A stretch of DNA of 21,105 bases. Source: Candidatus Mcinerneyibacteriota bacterium (GTDB lineage Bacteria > AUK180 > JAQVHJ01). A program made the translations under genes and the position numbers. The stretch lies in assembly GCA_030630935.1 (NCBI GenBank), contig DAOVMD010000005.1, forward strand, positions 1 to 21,105, given 5' to 3'. The notes under the pieces are model-generated. The model saw only the letters and a list, made by a program, of their open reading frames with translations. It was not told where the DNA came from and ran no database searches. Below are positions 7,717 to 16,623 of this stretch, piece after piece (the stretch's first letter is position 1; each line of letters opens with the position of its first letter).

Positions 7717-10700
7717 TATCGTCTTAGTCTTAATATTCAGTATTTCAGTCAGTGTTTTCCCTGCATCTGAATTTGATAATGTCATAAATAAACGTGGGAC
7801 GATTTATATATCCTTAATCTCGATAATTCGGTTAATGGATGTTGAAGACCGGAACCTGATGATTTCTGGGAGTGATTTATCCAGGATAAAAGCTGCTTAT
7901 ATTTTGAAGAATATTCTTGATGTGCTTGAGTTATTAAAGTCCAATCCTGAGTTAATGGATAAGATTCAGCCAACAGAGAACGAGAGGTATAACATATATC
8001 TTTTACAGAAGGAGCTTGGACCTGAGTTACGGTTATTTGGACTTAACTTACAAGTAATAGAAGTAAAGGTTCCGGAGACCATAACCAGGAGTACTAAACT
8101 CACAAAGAATATAAATCAAACCACAGTTGTAAAAACGGTTGAGGAATATTCTGAGTATGATGATTTTGATTTTGAGGATGAGAATTATTATGAAGAGGAG
8201 TTTGAACCAGAGATAGTTAATGTTAAGGCTCCGGAAAAAGTGAAGAAAAATTATATCACCGGGATGTTCTCAGCAATGTATAATAATAACCTTCTTCAGG
8301 GAGAGAATTATTATGACCAGAAAACAATGCTGCCGGTATTCGAAAGTACGGGAGAGTATTTTACTCAAGTATTCAACTTGAAAGTTGTCCGAAGCCTAAA
8401 AACCGAAACGGATTTTTTCTTAGACCTTTCAATAAGTTATGATTCATTAGATATCCCCGTGAATTTTGAATTTGAACGTGACCATATTTATTATAAACCA
8501 AAGCGATTTAACTATTCATTAAACCTACTTGAGATTAAAAAGGAACAGACCTACACTTTAACAGCGGGTATTATTCAACCGGAGTTCTGGAGCTTTTATT
8601 CATTAGATATGTTAAGTACGCAGGGTTTGAAATTGCAATTTAAGAAGTCGTTAACAGTTGTTCTTTTAAAAACTCGATTCCCGAGAGTTACTTGGCAAGA
8701 CGACTTGTTTGAACTGCACCCGGGTAATTTTGAAAGCTGGGGCTTAGGTCTGAGATATAAAAAGAATTTCACAAAGAGCTTTTCAATAAATGGTTATTTA
8801 TTAGATATAGAAGATAACCCGTCAAGTCTTCCTGTTTCAGAGAGAGAAAAACAATTTTCACCTAAAGATGAGCTTGAACTTTATTCCTTAACTGTTTTGG
8901 ATTTCTCAATTGATTCAATTGATGAAATAGAAAAAGTTTTAAATGATATTAATTTATTAAAAAGTTATCTTACGAGCGTAATGGAACAATACTTGTTTAC
9001 ATATTATGGCGGGAATTTTAATTTCCTGGGATTTGAAGATTTAAAGGAGTTGTTTTATTTATTTCAAACGTTCTATGATGAGTTCGGGAGACCGATTGAT
9101 TTTCCGGAACCAATACCCAGACCGTATCCTGAATCTGAATTAGAAAATAGATATACAGATATTTTAATTGACTTGGATTGGGTAATATTTGAGATTAATT
9201 CAATTTTAACATACGACTTTAATGATAGCGGAGTTTTAGTTTCACCCGAACTTACAGGGGCCAGGATAAATAATATAAATAATAATATGGTCTTAATTAT
9301 CCTGGATATGAACAGAGTAATCAATAGAATAAATAAATATTCATCAGGAACTTCATTTAATTATTGTACTCATGTTCTGATTCCGCTATGGAAAAAGATT
9401 AAGAAACTGAACACTGGGCTCGGCAGTGAGATTGGGGCTCAAATGGACTTATTGATTTCGGAAACTTATAGATTGATGGGGTTCGGATTAAGAAACCTAA
9501 CTTCACTTTCGAATAAATATTTTAATGATGCGGAGGATTTAAATTATATAGAGATGCTTGCGATTCCTACTGAGCCTGAAACATTAGTTTATTCAATTCA
9601 ACAGGAATCATTTCAAATTATAGGTTCAGATATTAAGCTTGATTTTAAGGAACTTGAAAATTCGCATTTCTATTCGGAAGTTTCGATTATGAGGAAAAAT
9701 CTTTCCGGGGAAGAAGATTTTGCATCTGCTGCTCATTCAAACCTAATATTAGGTTTTGGTAATTTTCTATTACGGAGTCAAATGTTCAATATTGGTTCAG
9801 CATATTCGAATCCTATGATTCATCGAAAGATAAACCCCCTTGATCAGGCGACTGTTATTGAAGAGAGGAACTATCCGTATCAGCCCGGGATGAAGGGAGG
9901 TGAGTTGGACACATTACTTAAAGTTCCGATTAAGGAAAAAACTCTTATTATAGGAGCGGGATTTAAAACTACGTTATGGGAACTGGAAGAGATTTATGAA
10001 GAAACGAAATTTGGAAAATTGGGGCTTGAAATAAAGGAGGAGTATGGAAATCTTTATTTAGAGTATAATCAGGGCCTATCATTGTTTGAATCCCGTTTAG
10101 AAGACTCGATCTATGATGCGAACTTCACAAGGGTGCTAGGTAATTTCCTTTTAAGAATTTCAAAACATTCTAATCTAAACGGAAATATTACCTCCGAAAT
10201 TATTAAGTGTGATGCAACTGATGAAATTTTACTCAGGAAAAATAAAACAAATCTTGAGTTGAAGATTAACCTCGGAAACTTCCACATGTTAGTAATGAAT
10301 TATATAATTGGCGAGAAAATATCGCCAAACTCTTCCGATTGTAATGACTATATTCTTCAGGGAACATGTAATTATATCTATAAATTTAATGAGAAATCAC
10401 CAATGTCCTTTTCACCTGAATTCAGGTATAAGTTAAGAAGAAGTATTGAAGATAATAAGGATCGGGAGAAATTGAAGGAATGGGAGTTTGGTATTTTATA
10501 TCGATATTCACCTTCTGATAATTTCACATTTGGTGCAAACTTCTTTTATACCAGCTTAAGTGTGGAACAACCTTTTATTAATGTTAATACGGGCGAGGTT
10601 GAATATGATATTTTTAATGAGTCAATCTCGGGCGAGAGCGCAACCTTTAATACCATCTCAGGATCTGTTAATTTTAAACCGGCATTCTTTCGTAATATTC

Positions 10701-11059
10701 AATTTTTTAATGAAGCAACCCAGCGGTTATATACTTATGAATCCACGTTTTATGAACCTGTTCAGAAAGAGACAAGGTTTCATAATAAATTCAGATTGAC
10801 ATATAATATAATAAAGAAGGATCTCCTCGAAGGGAATTTTGAATATACAAACCTATTATGGAAAACGGAGAGTATTTCACAAGATTCTGTTTCTTATCAT
10901 GCCCCAAAAAAAACGGCTGATATTATCGGGTTTAATTTTAAAATTAAAATTAATGAGAGGTCTGATATTTTGATGGATTATAAATTGAATAGGTTATTTG
11001 AAGACTCAATTGAAAGAAATTATTCGAAGATAATTGTAATTAGTAACTGGAGGTTCTGA
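7685..11059 (+). CDS. Large outer-membrane beta-barrel protein
   Basis: This is a 1124-aa protein. Residues 1-27 form a signal peptide (FSIVLVLIFSISVSVFPA, cleavage near FPA-S). An N-terminal, mainly helical domain (about 30-140) is followed by a very acidic, Tyr-rich linker (153-178). From about 190 the sequence shows alternating polar/hydrophobic strands with aromatic ends typical of a barrel. A helical stretch of roughly 250 residues interrupts it (about 395-650) and could be a plug or periplasmic insert. The protein ends in IVISNWRF, a good C-terminal aromatic barrel-insertion signal. I cannot name the family. AGAGGA (7670-7675) supports the ATG, which lies inside the ATPase gene. It is a candidate outer-membrane pore or anchor for the apparatus; the barrel call is by eye. 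Confidence 0.7.
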   Translation: MNLKEYQVVFSIVLVLIFSISVSVFPASEFDNVINKRGTIYISLISIIRLMDVEDRNLMISGSDLSRIKAAYILKNILDVLELLKSNPELMDKIQPTENERYNIYLLQKELGPELRLFGLNLQVIEVKVPETITRSTKLTKNINQTTVVKTVEEYSEYDDFDFEDENYYEEEFEPEIVNVKAPEKVKKNYITGMFSAMYNNNLLQGENYYDQKTMLPVFESTGEYFTQVFNLKVVRSLKTETDFFLDLSISYDSLDIPVNFEFERDHIYYKPKRFNYSLNLLEIKKEQTYTLTAGIIQPEFWSFYSLDMLSTQGLKLQFKKSLTVVLLKTRFPRVTWQDDLFELHPGNFESWGLGLRYKKNFTKSFSINGYLLDIEDNPSSLPVSEREKQFSPKDELELYSLTVLDFSIDSIDEIEKVLNDINLLKSYLTSVMEQYLFTYYGGNFNFLGFEDLKELFYLFQTFYDEFGRPIDFPEPIPRPYPESELENRYTDILIDLDWVIFEINSILTYDFNDSGVLVSPELTGARINNINNNMVLIILDMNRVINRINKYSSGTSFNYCTHVLIPLWKKIKKLNTGLGSEIGAQMDLLISETYRLMGFGLRNLTSLSNKYFNDAEDLNYIEMLAIPTEPETLVYSIQQESFQIIGSDIKLDFKELENSHFYSEVSIMRKNLSGEEDFASAAHSNLILGFGNFLLRSQMFNIGSAYSNPMIHRKINPLDQATVIEERNYPYQPGMKGGELDTLLKVPIKEKTLIIGAGFKTTLWELEEIYEETKFGKLGLEIKEEYGNLYLEYNQGLSLFESRLEDSIYDANFTRVLGNFLLRISKHSNLNGNITSEIIKCDATDEILLRKNKTNLELKINLGNFHMLVMNYIIGEKISPNSSDCNDYILQGTCNYIYKFNEKSPMSFSPEFRYKLRRSIEDNKDREKLKEWEFGILYRYSPSDNFTFGANFFYTSLSVEQPFINVNTGEVEYDIFNESISGESATFNTISGSVNFKPAFFRNIQFFNEATQRLYTYESTFYEPVQKETRFHNKFRLTYNIIKKDLLEGNFEYTNLLWKTESISQDSVSYHAPKKTADIIGFNFKIKINERSDILMDYKLNRLFEDSIERNYSKIIVISNWRF

Positions 11060-12555
11060 TGACTAAAAAGATAGTTTTAATTTTAGGGATTATAATGGTG
11101 GTTTTCCTTACTAACTGTGTCAGGCTGGAAGATGAGTTTCTGCCGAATACTGAAATAGTGAATAGGGAAGACGGGGCTTTTCCTAAAATTGTATTTACAG
11201 GAGATTCCCCCGATGACGGGCAAAGGATTTCAAGAAATTATGTTACATTTTCCTGGGAAGGTTATGATGATTTGTGCCTTCCTTCTAACTTAATGTTTAA
11301 AACTTCATTTGACGATGAAGAAGATTCGGAGTGGAAAAGCTTTAATGAGAAGTTCGTTACACATATTGAAAAAGGAAATCATCAGTTTATTGTAAAGTGT
11401 AAAACGACAGAAGGTCGGATAAATTCTGAAACGGTTAACTTTTCTATTACAACTGAATTTACGAATGACTGGGACCCACCAGAAATCCTGGGTTATGATT
11501 ATTTTCATCCTAATCATAGTGAATTTTTTCTAATTACTTCGGATGGCTTTGAATGGAGTAATTCTCAATTTTTAGAATACGAGATCGACCCGGCAGCGTT
11601 TTATATTTTATTAAACTGGGACTTTTGTTTTAGAGATGTAAACGATATCACACCACAGGAACAGTTGGAATATGAAATTAAAATTCTGGATAATGACATA
11701 GAAAGCGAATGGATTAAACTGGGGCATAATACAGAGTTTCTTTTTAATGTTGAACTGTACGAATTGATATTATCAAAAAACTTTGACGAGGGTAAGACAC
11801 TGAAGTTCAGGGTTAGATGCCTGGATGCTTGTGGGAATATCAGTGAATTTATCGAGAAGACAATAGAGATTTTATTTATTCCGCCGGAACTTGAGATTTT
11901 ATTCTTTGAATGGAATACCGGTGCTGGTCGGGAGTTTTTTCAATTTATCTGGGATGATGCGTTGGAGGATGGAAATATCCCGGCATTATCTATTGTTCTG
12001 AGAAACAACTCTGGGTATAGCGGAAAGGTTAGAGTTGAACGGAATTTTTTTAAATATACATTTAGGTTTATGAAAAAACTATTTGATAAGCCGCTTGCTG
12101 ATATTTCGAAGGATATTTTCTTGTATGATGTTCTCGAAAGAAAAAAGATAAATAATGAATTTTTAATACACTCGAAACAAGTAAAGGAGATTCGGTTTGT
12201 TTGTGACCGTGATTTTGAGGAGGTTGAAGATTATGAGATTTACTCAGCATTCCTAAGTTTAAATGGTCTTAAGAAACTATGTAAGTGCTATGAATCAGAT
12301 GGGGATACAGTAAAAAATTACTTGAGGATAAATGGCGATTTATCCAGTGACTTGATTTCTGACCAGAAAGGTTATTATTATAATTTTCCCGATTGGGACT
12401 TGGAACTCATTGAACCAAGGGTGGAATACGAATGCAGTACCTATGCAGCAGACTATTTTATCAAACTATATATTTCTTCCTTAAACGGGGTTTCAGAAAT
12501 AATGATTGAAAAGGATATTGGATATAACTTATTTTTTAAAACTAATAACAGGTAG
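11059..12555 (+). CDS. Lipoprotein with Ig/fibronectin-like domains
   Basis: This is a 498-aa protein. Residues 1-20 are a lipoprotein signal (IVLILGIIMVVFLTNC) with the acylated Cys at 20; Asn at the -1 position is less usual than Gly/Ala/Ser. Two beta-sandwich-like segments follow, at about residues 35-135 and 170-275. Both show a 'W..Y/F..R..D' style, with phrases such as YVTFSWEGYDD and FRVRCLDACGNISEF that recall Ig-like or Y_Y_Y-type domains. The C-terminal 220 residues are unrecognised. GGAGG at 11049-11053 supports the start, and the ATG overlaps the preceding stop (TGATG), indicating coupling. It would sit on the outer membrane beside the barrel encoded just upstream and may be its lipoprotein partner. 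Confidence 0.7.
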   Translation: MTKKIVLILGIIMVVFLTNCVRLEDEFLPNTEIVNREDGAFPKIVFTGDSPDDGQRISRNYVTFSWEGYDDLCLPSNLMFKTSFDDEEDSEWKSFNEKFVTHIEKGNHQFIVKCKTTEGRINSETVNFSITTEFTNDWDPPEILGYDYFHPNHSEFFLITSDGFEWSNSQFLEYEIDPAAFYILLNWDFCFRDVNDITPQEQLEYEIKILDNDIESEWIKLGHNTEFLFNVELYELILSKNFDEGKTLKFRVRCLDACGNISEFIEKTIEILFIPPELEILFFEWNTGAGREFFQFIWDDALEDGNIPALSIVLRNNSGYSGKVRVERNFFKYTFRFMKKLFDKPLADISKDIFLYDVLERKKINNEFLIHSKQVKEIRFVCDRDFEEVEDYEIYSAFLSLNGLKKLCKCYESDGDTVKNYLRINGDLSSDLISDQKGYYYNFPDWDLELIEPRVEYECSTYAADYFIKLYISSLNGVSEIMIEKDIGYNLFFKTNNR

Positions 12556-12563
12556 GGGCTACT

Positions 12564-14549
12564 ATGAAGAAATGGTTATCATTATTTTTTTTAATCGTTT
12601 TGATCCTTTTTAATTTAGGTAATAAATATTATTATAAATATATGCAGAAGGTAATTGTTGAGAATTCAAGCTTTTCAGAAACTCTCCCTGAAAAGTACAC
12701 AGTCGTTTTGGAAATTGATCTGGATAAATTGGTCGATGAAGGGAAAATAAATTCTTATAATAATTTAAAGATTCTATTTTGTTCATCCGGGGAGTTCTTA
12801 GAGGTTCCTGTCCTGATTTATTCTGATAAGACTAAAGATGAAAAGATTTGGTTTCGCTTGAATAAAACTATATCAGAAGGTTGTTCGGATGATAATTATT
12901 ATTTGGTATATTCAACTCAAACCTATTCTTCTGATGAGAGCATAGAAATTGAAGCATCAAGCGATAATGAAAAATGGATATTTGAAAAAGACTTCAGTTT
13001 ATGGAAACAATTCAGAACAACGGGTGAGGTTGACCTGGAATGGGGAACAGAAGAAGATATTCTATATGTTTTTGACCCCATAGACGGCAATTCAGCGGTT
13101 GGTAGAAAAGGATTTAAGTTCATGTCTTCCCTGAAAATAAAATCAATTAGTTTTGAAGGGCTCCAATTCTTCGAAACTGATTATGAGATATTAAAGCTTA
13201 CATCGGGCTGGGGAAAACTTTGGCAAACTGAAGATATTAATAACGGGGAGACCGCTTCAATTTCAATTAATAACCTTAATAACGATCTGTTAGCGAAAGA
13301 CCTGACTTTTGTTCAGGCGGTGGTGGTACCGTTTGATAATTATCTGTTAAACTATTTCAAAATAAATAGAGTTGAAGTGGGATTTGCTGACCCGCCGAAG
13401 GTCTATACTTTAGGTGAAGAACAGATTGGCGGGGTGGAAGCGTTTAAGTATTATAGAAAACTTTCTTTAGAGAATACTTCTCCGGAATATAAAATTCCTG
13501 CCGGATATTATATTATGCTTGAAATGAATACAAAGGATCTTGCAGCTGATGATAAGGTTCAGGAAGACTGTAGTGATCTGCGGGTTTTTTATTACGATTC
13601 CGAAAATCTAATATGGCATCAATTGGAAAGGCTGGTGATAAATCCTAATCACGAGAGAACAAGAATTTGGTTCAGGACTTTCAATCAGGTTAATCCAAGT
13701 GAAACAGATGAGTATGTACTTTATTATAAATCAAAAACTCAAATTGAGAATGTTTCAACATTAAATCTTCCTTTTTCGGATGAGTCGGATAATAGTGTGC
13801 TGTTGTTTAATGATGATTTTTCAGATTTCGAAGAGATAATCAGTAAACCGGGCTGGATACTTGGAAATGATTCGAATCTATTAATCAATACGGAAATCAA
13901 TACACCAGTTTCAGGATTTGCAGGATTTAGATACCAGAATAATTTGGAAATTTATGACTTGATAATCTCAGGGAAAACGAATAACCCAAACGGAGACCTG
14001 TTAATTGAAATTACAGATTTAAATAATGAGGTAATCTTTGAATTTGATCCTGTAACCCAATATTTTACTGATTTGATAATTCCGGTTAATTGTGATGAGA
14101 AAAGAGTTGTGAAGTTTAAAGTAAGATCTGTTGTCCCAGGAACAGTGTTTAACAAGACAAGAGGGTTATACCTGTCAAAAGTTAAGTTTGATATTGTTTA
14201 CCCGCTGGTGGTTACACTGGATATCAATGAATATACAAACGAAGACTATTCTCCCGGGGAAGAAGAAAAGGATGTTGAATATGAAAATAAGTTCTCAGTA
14301 ATAAATAACCTGTTAATCGGGGAAGAGAAAAAAATAATTATAAATATTTCTCATGATCGTGAAGAATCAGTTAAAATTGATCTTTATGATATCTCAGGTA
14401 AGAAGGTTGCAGCGATATTCAATGAACGAATTGCTCCGGGGATAAAAACGATTACCTGGGACTGTAATATGCTGAACTCGGGCACCTATTATATCGTCTG
14501 TGAAACGGGCAGCCGTGTTTATAAAAGGACGATTATGAAAATTAGATAA
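12564..14549 (+). CDS. DUF2341-like surface protein with T9SS type A-like sorting domain
   Basis: This is a 661-aa exported protein. Residues 5-20 are hydrophobic (signal peptide or anchor). Residues about 28-120 resemble DUF2341: VDEGKINSYNNLKILF, then VPVLI, KIWFRL and YYLVYST. A second copy at about 293-392 repeats the pattern with CSDLRVFYYD, RIWFRTF and EYVLYYKS. Residues 602-661 form a C-terminal beta domain of the T9SS type A/FlgD-Ig pattern: IDLYDISGKKVA, PGIKTITWD, SGTYYIV and a basic RTIMKIR end. By family knowledge such domains direct proteins across the outer membrane to the surface in FCB bacteria. It is the last gene of the operon, eight bases after the lipoprotein gene. It may be the exported cargo or an external part of the machine. 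Confidence 0.75.
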   Translation: MKKWLSLFFLIVLILFNLGNKYYYKYMQKVIVENSSFSETLPEKYTVVLEIDLDKLVDEGKINSYNNLKILFCSSGEFLEVPVLIYSDKTKDEKIWFRLNKTISEGCSDDNYYLVYSTQTYSSDESIEIEASSDNEKWIFEKDFSLWKQFRTTGEVDLEWGTEEDILYVFDPIDGNSAVGRKGFKFMSSLKIKSISFEGLQFFETDYEILKLTSGWGKLWQTEDINNGETASISINNLNNDLLAKDLTFVQAVVVPFDNYLLNYFKINRVEVGFADPPKVYTLGEEQIGGVEAFKYYRKLSLENTSPEYKIPAGYYIMLEMNTKDLAADDKVQEDCSDLRVFYYDSENLIWHQLERLVINPNHERTRIWFRTFNQVNPSETDEYVLYYKSKTQIENVSTLNLPFSDESDNSVLLFNDDFSDFEEIISKPGWILGNDSNLLINTEINTPVSGFAGFRYQNNLEIYDLIISGKTNNPNGDLLIEITDLNNEVIFEFDPVTQYFTDLIIPVNCDEKRVVKFKVRSVVPGTVFNKTRGLYLSKVKFDIVYPLVVTLDINEYTNEDYSPGEEEKDVEYENKFSVINNLLIGEEKKIIINISHDREESVKIDLYDISGKKVAAIFNERIAPGIKTITWDCNMLNSGTYYIVCETGSRVYKRTIMKIR

Positions 14550-14955
14550 CCTTAAAACTTCAATATAGTTAATAATGTCGGGGTCTCATGTCTGAGCTGG
14601 CGCTTCTAAGGTTCCGGCATTATTATAACACGCTTGAGATCTTTGAATTGCGGTATAATCGAGTAATCAAGGTAAGACCATTGTGAGCTTAAGTGAAATT
14701 ATGGTGTACGCTCGTAATATTTAGTTTTATAATTGTAGTTGTAAGTATTCCTTTTTGTAAAACGGATAACATGTATGAGAATACAGGAAAGTCTATGGAT
14801 GAATATTAGATGATATAAAAGATTATAGATAAGTAACAATAATGAGACATGATGTTTAGAAAGTGCTTCAAGGATTCTGGTATTATTATAACACGCTTGA
14901 GATCTTTAAATTGCAGTATAGTCGAATAATCAAGGTAAATCCGCAGGAGGTTAAG
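14550..14955. other. Intergenic region with degenerate tandem duplication
   Basis: This 406-base spacer contains two related copies of one leader sequence, at about 14601-14690 and 14863-14955. The left copy runs on into a decayed duplicate of the beginning of the downstream barrel gene. No clear rho-independent terminator is seen after the operon's last stop at 14549. The repeated leader contains TTATTATAACACGCTTGAGA and a TATAAT-like element, so it may include the promoter of the barrel gene, but I could not place a -35/-10 pair with confidence. Confidence 0.6.
14693..14809 (+). pseudogene. Truncated duplicate of the barrel gene's signal peptide
   Basis: Starting at GTG 14693 there is a 38-codon frame, VKLWCTLVIFSFIIVVVS... 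ending NTGKSMDEY and TAG. It aligns with the first codons of the barrel protein at 14956 (MKLKSTLVVISFIIILVG...NTGMFLEII) at a constant offset of 263 bases. The preceding leader is duplicated too. The AGGAGG ribosome site of the intact copy is changed here to GTGAGC, the start is GTG, and the frame stops after the signal peptide. I read it as the relic of a tandem duplication. A live 38-aa exported peptide is less likely. Confidence 0.6.
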
Positions 14956-15882
14956 ATGAAATTAAAAAGTACGCTCGTAGTTATTAGTTTTATAATTATA
15001 CTTGTAGGTATCGCTCTTTGTAAGGAGGAGAGGGCGTGGGGGAATACTGGGATGTTCCTGGAGATTATTAAGCCGGTTAAGGGTTCGGCGAGTGCGAATG
15101 GGGGCTGCGGAATGTTATGGGGTATTGATTCTGTCGGGATTAATCCTGCCGGGGCAGTTGGAGTATTCGGGTTTGAAGCACAAGTGGAGTATATAAACTA
15201 TTTAAATGATTTCAAGGTGCAGCGTCTGGTATTCGGAACCAGGACAAGGCTTGGTGTATTCATTATTGATTATACTTCATTCGGTTCAGATGAGTTTGAG
15301 ATTATTACGGAAGAATCACCCGGGGGAACAGGAGAATTCTTTTCGGAGAAGGATTCGGTTGCAAGTTTAATATACTCAAGACACTTTTTCTTTAAGAATT
15401 TTTACTGGGGGGTTGGACTGAAGAAGATGACAATGAAACTGTATGAATACTCATCATCATCAATTTTATATTCAACAGGCTTCTTATTTTATAGGGATGG
15501 TCTCGGGATTGGGGCCTCTATGATTAATGCAGGTGGGACGGTACAGTTTATTGAGGAGAAGGAAAAGATACAGGAGACTTATCGATTTGGTTTAAGCTTA
15601 AGAATTTATCAAGGTAAAGGAGGTGATTTAATAACCATATTTGATGTGATTAAAGGGAAGGAAGATGACCCGAAGTTTGTGCTGGGTCTTGAATTTGGAT
15701 TTATTGATATGTTCAGCTGTAATATCGGATATAGAATTGATGACGGTGAAAACGGGATCAGCGCAGGGTTGGGGTTTAATCTTAAATTGAAATCGGGAAT
15801 GGTGATGATGTTAAGCACTTCCTATTCCGATATTGGGGTGTTAGGTGAAAAGAACGGTGTTTCATTAGGTATAAAATGGTAA
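14956..15882 (+). CDS. PorV/PorQ-like (UPF0164-type) outer-membrane barrel protein
   Basis: The chosen start at 14956 gives 308 aa. It has AGGAGG (14945-14950) at ideal spacing and begins directly with a signal peptide (residues 1-23, STLVVISFIIILVGIALC). An in-frame ATG at 14863 would add 31 unlikely residues and lie in the duplicated leader. The mature protein shows the PorV/PorQ pattern: an early Gly/Ala stretch followed by GIDSVGINPAG, alternating Gly-rich beta strands, and the ending SYSDIGVLGEKNGVSLGIKW, close to the family's C-terminal barrel signature. Relatives act in T9SS export or as small outer-membrane barrels. It follows the gene for a T9SS-type protein, so a role in exporting or anchoring that protein is plausible but unproven. 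Confidence 0.75.
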   Translation: MKLKSTLVVISFIIILVGIALCKEERAWGNTGMFLEIIKPVKGSASANGGCGMLWGIDSVGINPAGAVGVFGFEAQVEYINYLNDFKVQRLVFGTRTRLGVFIIDYTSFGSDEFEIITEESPGGTGEFFSEKDSVASLIYSRHFFFKNFYWGVGLKKMTMKLYEYSSSSILYSTGFLFYRDGLGIGASMINAGGTVQFIEEKEKIQETYRFGLSLRIYQGKGGDLITIFDVIKGKEDDPKFVLGLEFGFIDMFSCNIGYRIDDGENGISAGLGFNLKLKSGMVMMLSTSYSDIGVLGEKNGVSLGIKW

Positions 15883-15895
15883 AAGGAGGTTTATG

Positions 15896-16423
15896 ATGAA
15901 AAAGATCATTTATGTTTTAACAATAATATTAATCTCGGCAGCTTTTGTTTTTGCCGGGGAAGATACTTCAAAGGAGAATACTGAGAAAGAAAACGATGAA
16001 AAAAGCAGAATAGAGAGCATAAAAGAGAAACAGAAAAAACAAAAAGCCGGGCAGAGCGAGAGTTCTACATTGGAGAAGGAGAAACCTCTTGAGGATAGAA
16101 TTCTTGATATGGAGGGAACCCTTGAACAGGAAAGGTCAAAGAAGAAGATCGAGGAAGACCGAATCCTAAGTACAAAATGCACAACTCATGAGAAGAGAAC
16201 CTTCCGCACTATCCTGATGGAGCTCTTTGGACTTAAGAAAAGACAGAAACCGAAAATTGAAAAACCCGATGAAAGGAAAAAGAAAGAAGATAAAATAATA
16301 ATTGATAAAGAGACTCAAGACCAAATCAACGAAAGAAAAGATGAAAGAATCTTACCGAAGAACCCCGATTCAGAAAAGAAGGAGGACGATGATAAAATAG
16401 AAAGACCTGTAAAGGATAAATAA
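15896..16423 (+). CDS. Secreted, highly charged Lys/Glu-rich protein
   Basis: Start 15896 gives 175 aa; ATG 15893 is also possible, but AAGGAGG (15883-15889) sits six bases from 15896 and only three from 15893. Residues 1-20 are a clear signal peptide ending FVFA-GED. The mature part is almost all Lys, Glu, Asp, Arg and Gln, with helical coiled-coil character and recurring phrases EDRILDME, EEDRILST and DERILPKN. One less charged island (CTTHEKRTFRTILMELFGL) lies near the middle. I do not recognise it. It begins 13 bases after the barrel gene and is probably co-transcribed, suggesting a periplasmic partner or spacer of that barrel. Confidence 0.65.
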   Translation: MKKIIYVLTIILISAAFVFAGEDTSKENTEKENDEKSRIESIKEKQKKQKAGQSESSTLEKEKPLEDRILDMEGTLEQERSKKKIEEDRILSTKCTTHEKRTFRTILMELFGLKKRQKPKIEKPDERKKKEDKIIIDKETQDQINERKDERILPKNPDSEKKEDDDKIERPVKDK

Positions 16424-16504
16424 ATCAGAGAGCAGATATCAGAGAATTGAGAGCAGTAGCTTTATAGATAACCTACAGCTTTACTGTTGAGAACAGATAC
16501 CAGA

Positions 16505-16577
16505 GAACAGATAACAGTCGTTTTATGGATAAAAGTCCTGCGCTAAGTAAAGCGCAGGCGTTCCACATATCGGGAAA
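16505..16577. repeat. Dispersed intergenic repeat, partial copy C
   Basis: The run CAGTCGTTTTATGGATAAAAGT, the strings AAAGCGCAGGCGTTCC and ATCGGG follow the same order as bases about 617-690 (CAGTTGTTTTACAGATAAAAGT, GAAGCGCAGGTGTCCC, ATCGGG). Here a perfect hairpin, CCTGCGCT-AAGTAA-AGCGCAGG (16537-16558), is present; in the other copy only the right arm is kept. Confidence 0.5.
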
Positions 16578-16623
16578 ACTAATTTAACACTTTGAACTAT
16601 CTTAACTGGTTTAACATTTAAAC

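Noticed and set aside
14863-14955. Upstream ATG start for the PorV/PorQ-like gene
   Set aside because: It would add 31 residues encoded by a leader that is duplicated as non-coding DNA; ATG 14956 has AGGAGG and begins directly with a signal peptide.
15910-16182. Ser/Phe-rich 90-codon frame antisense to the charged secreted protein
   Set aside because: It is the complement of Lys/Glu codons (TTT/TTC/TCT runs), a composition artefact, with no ribosome site.
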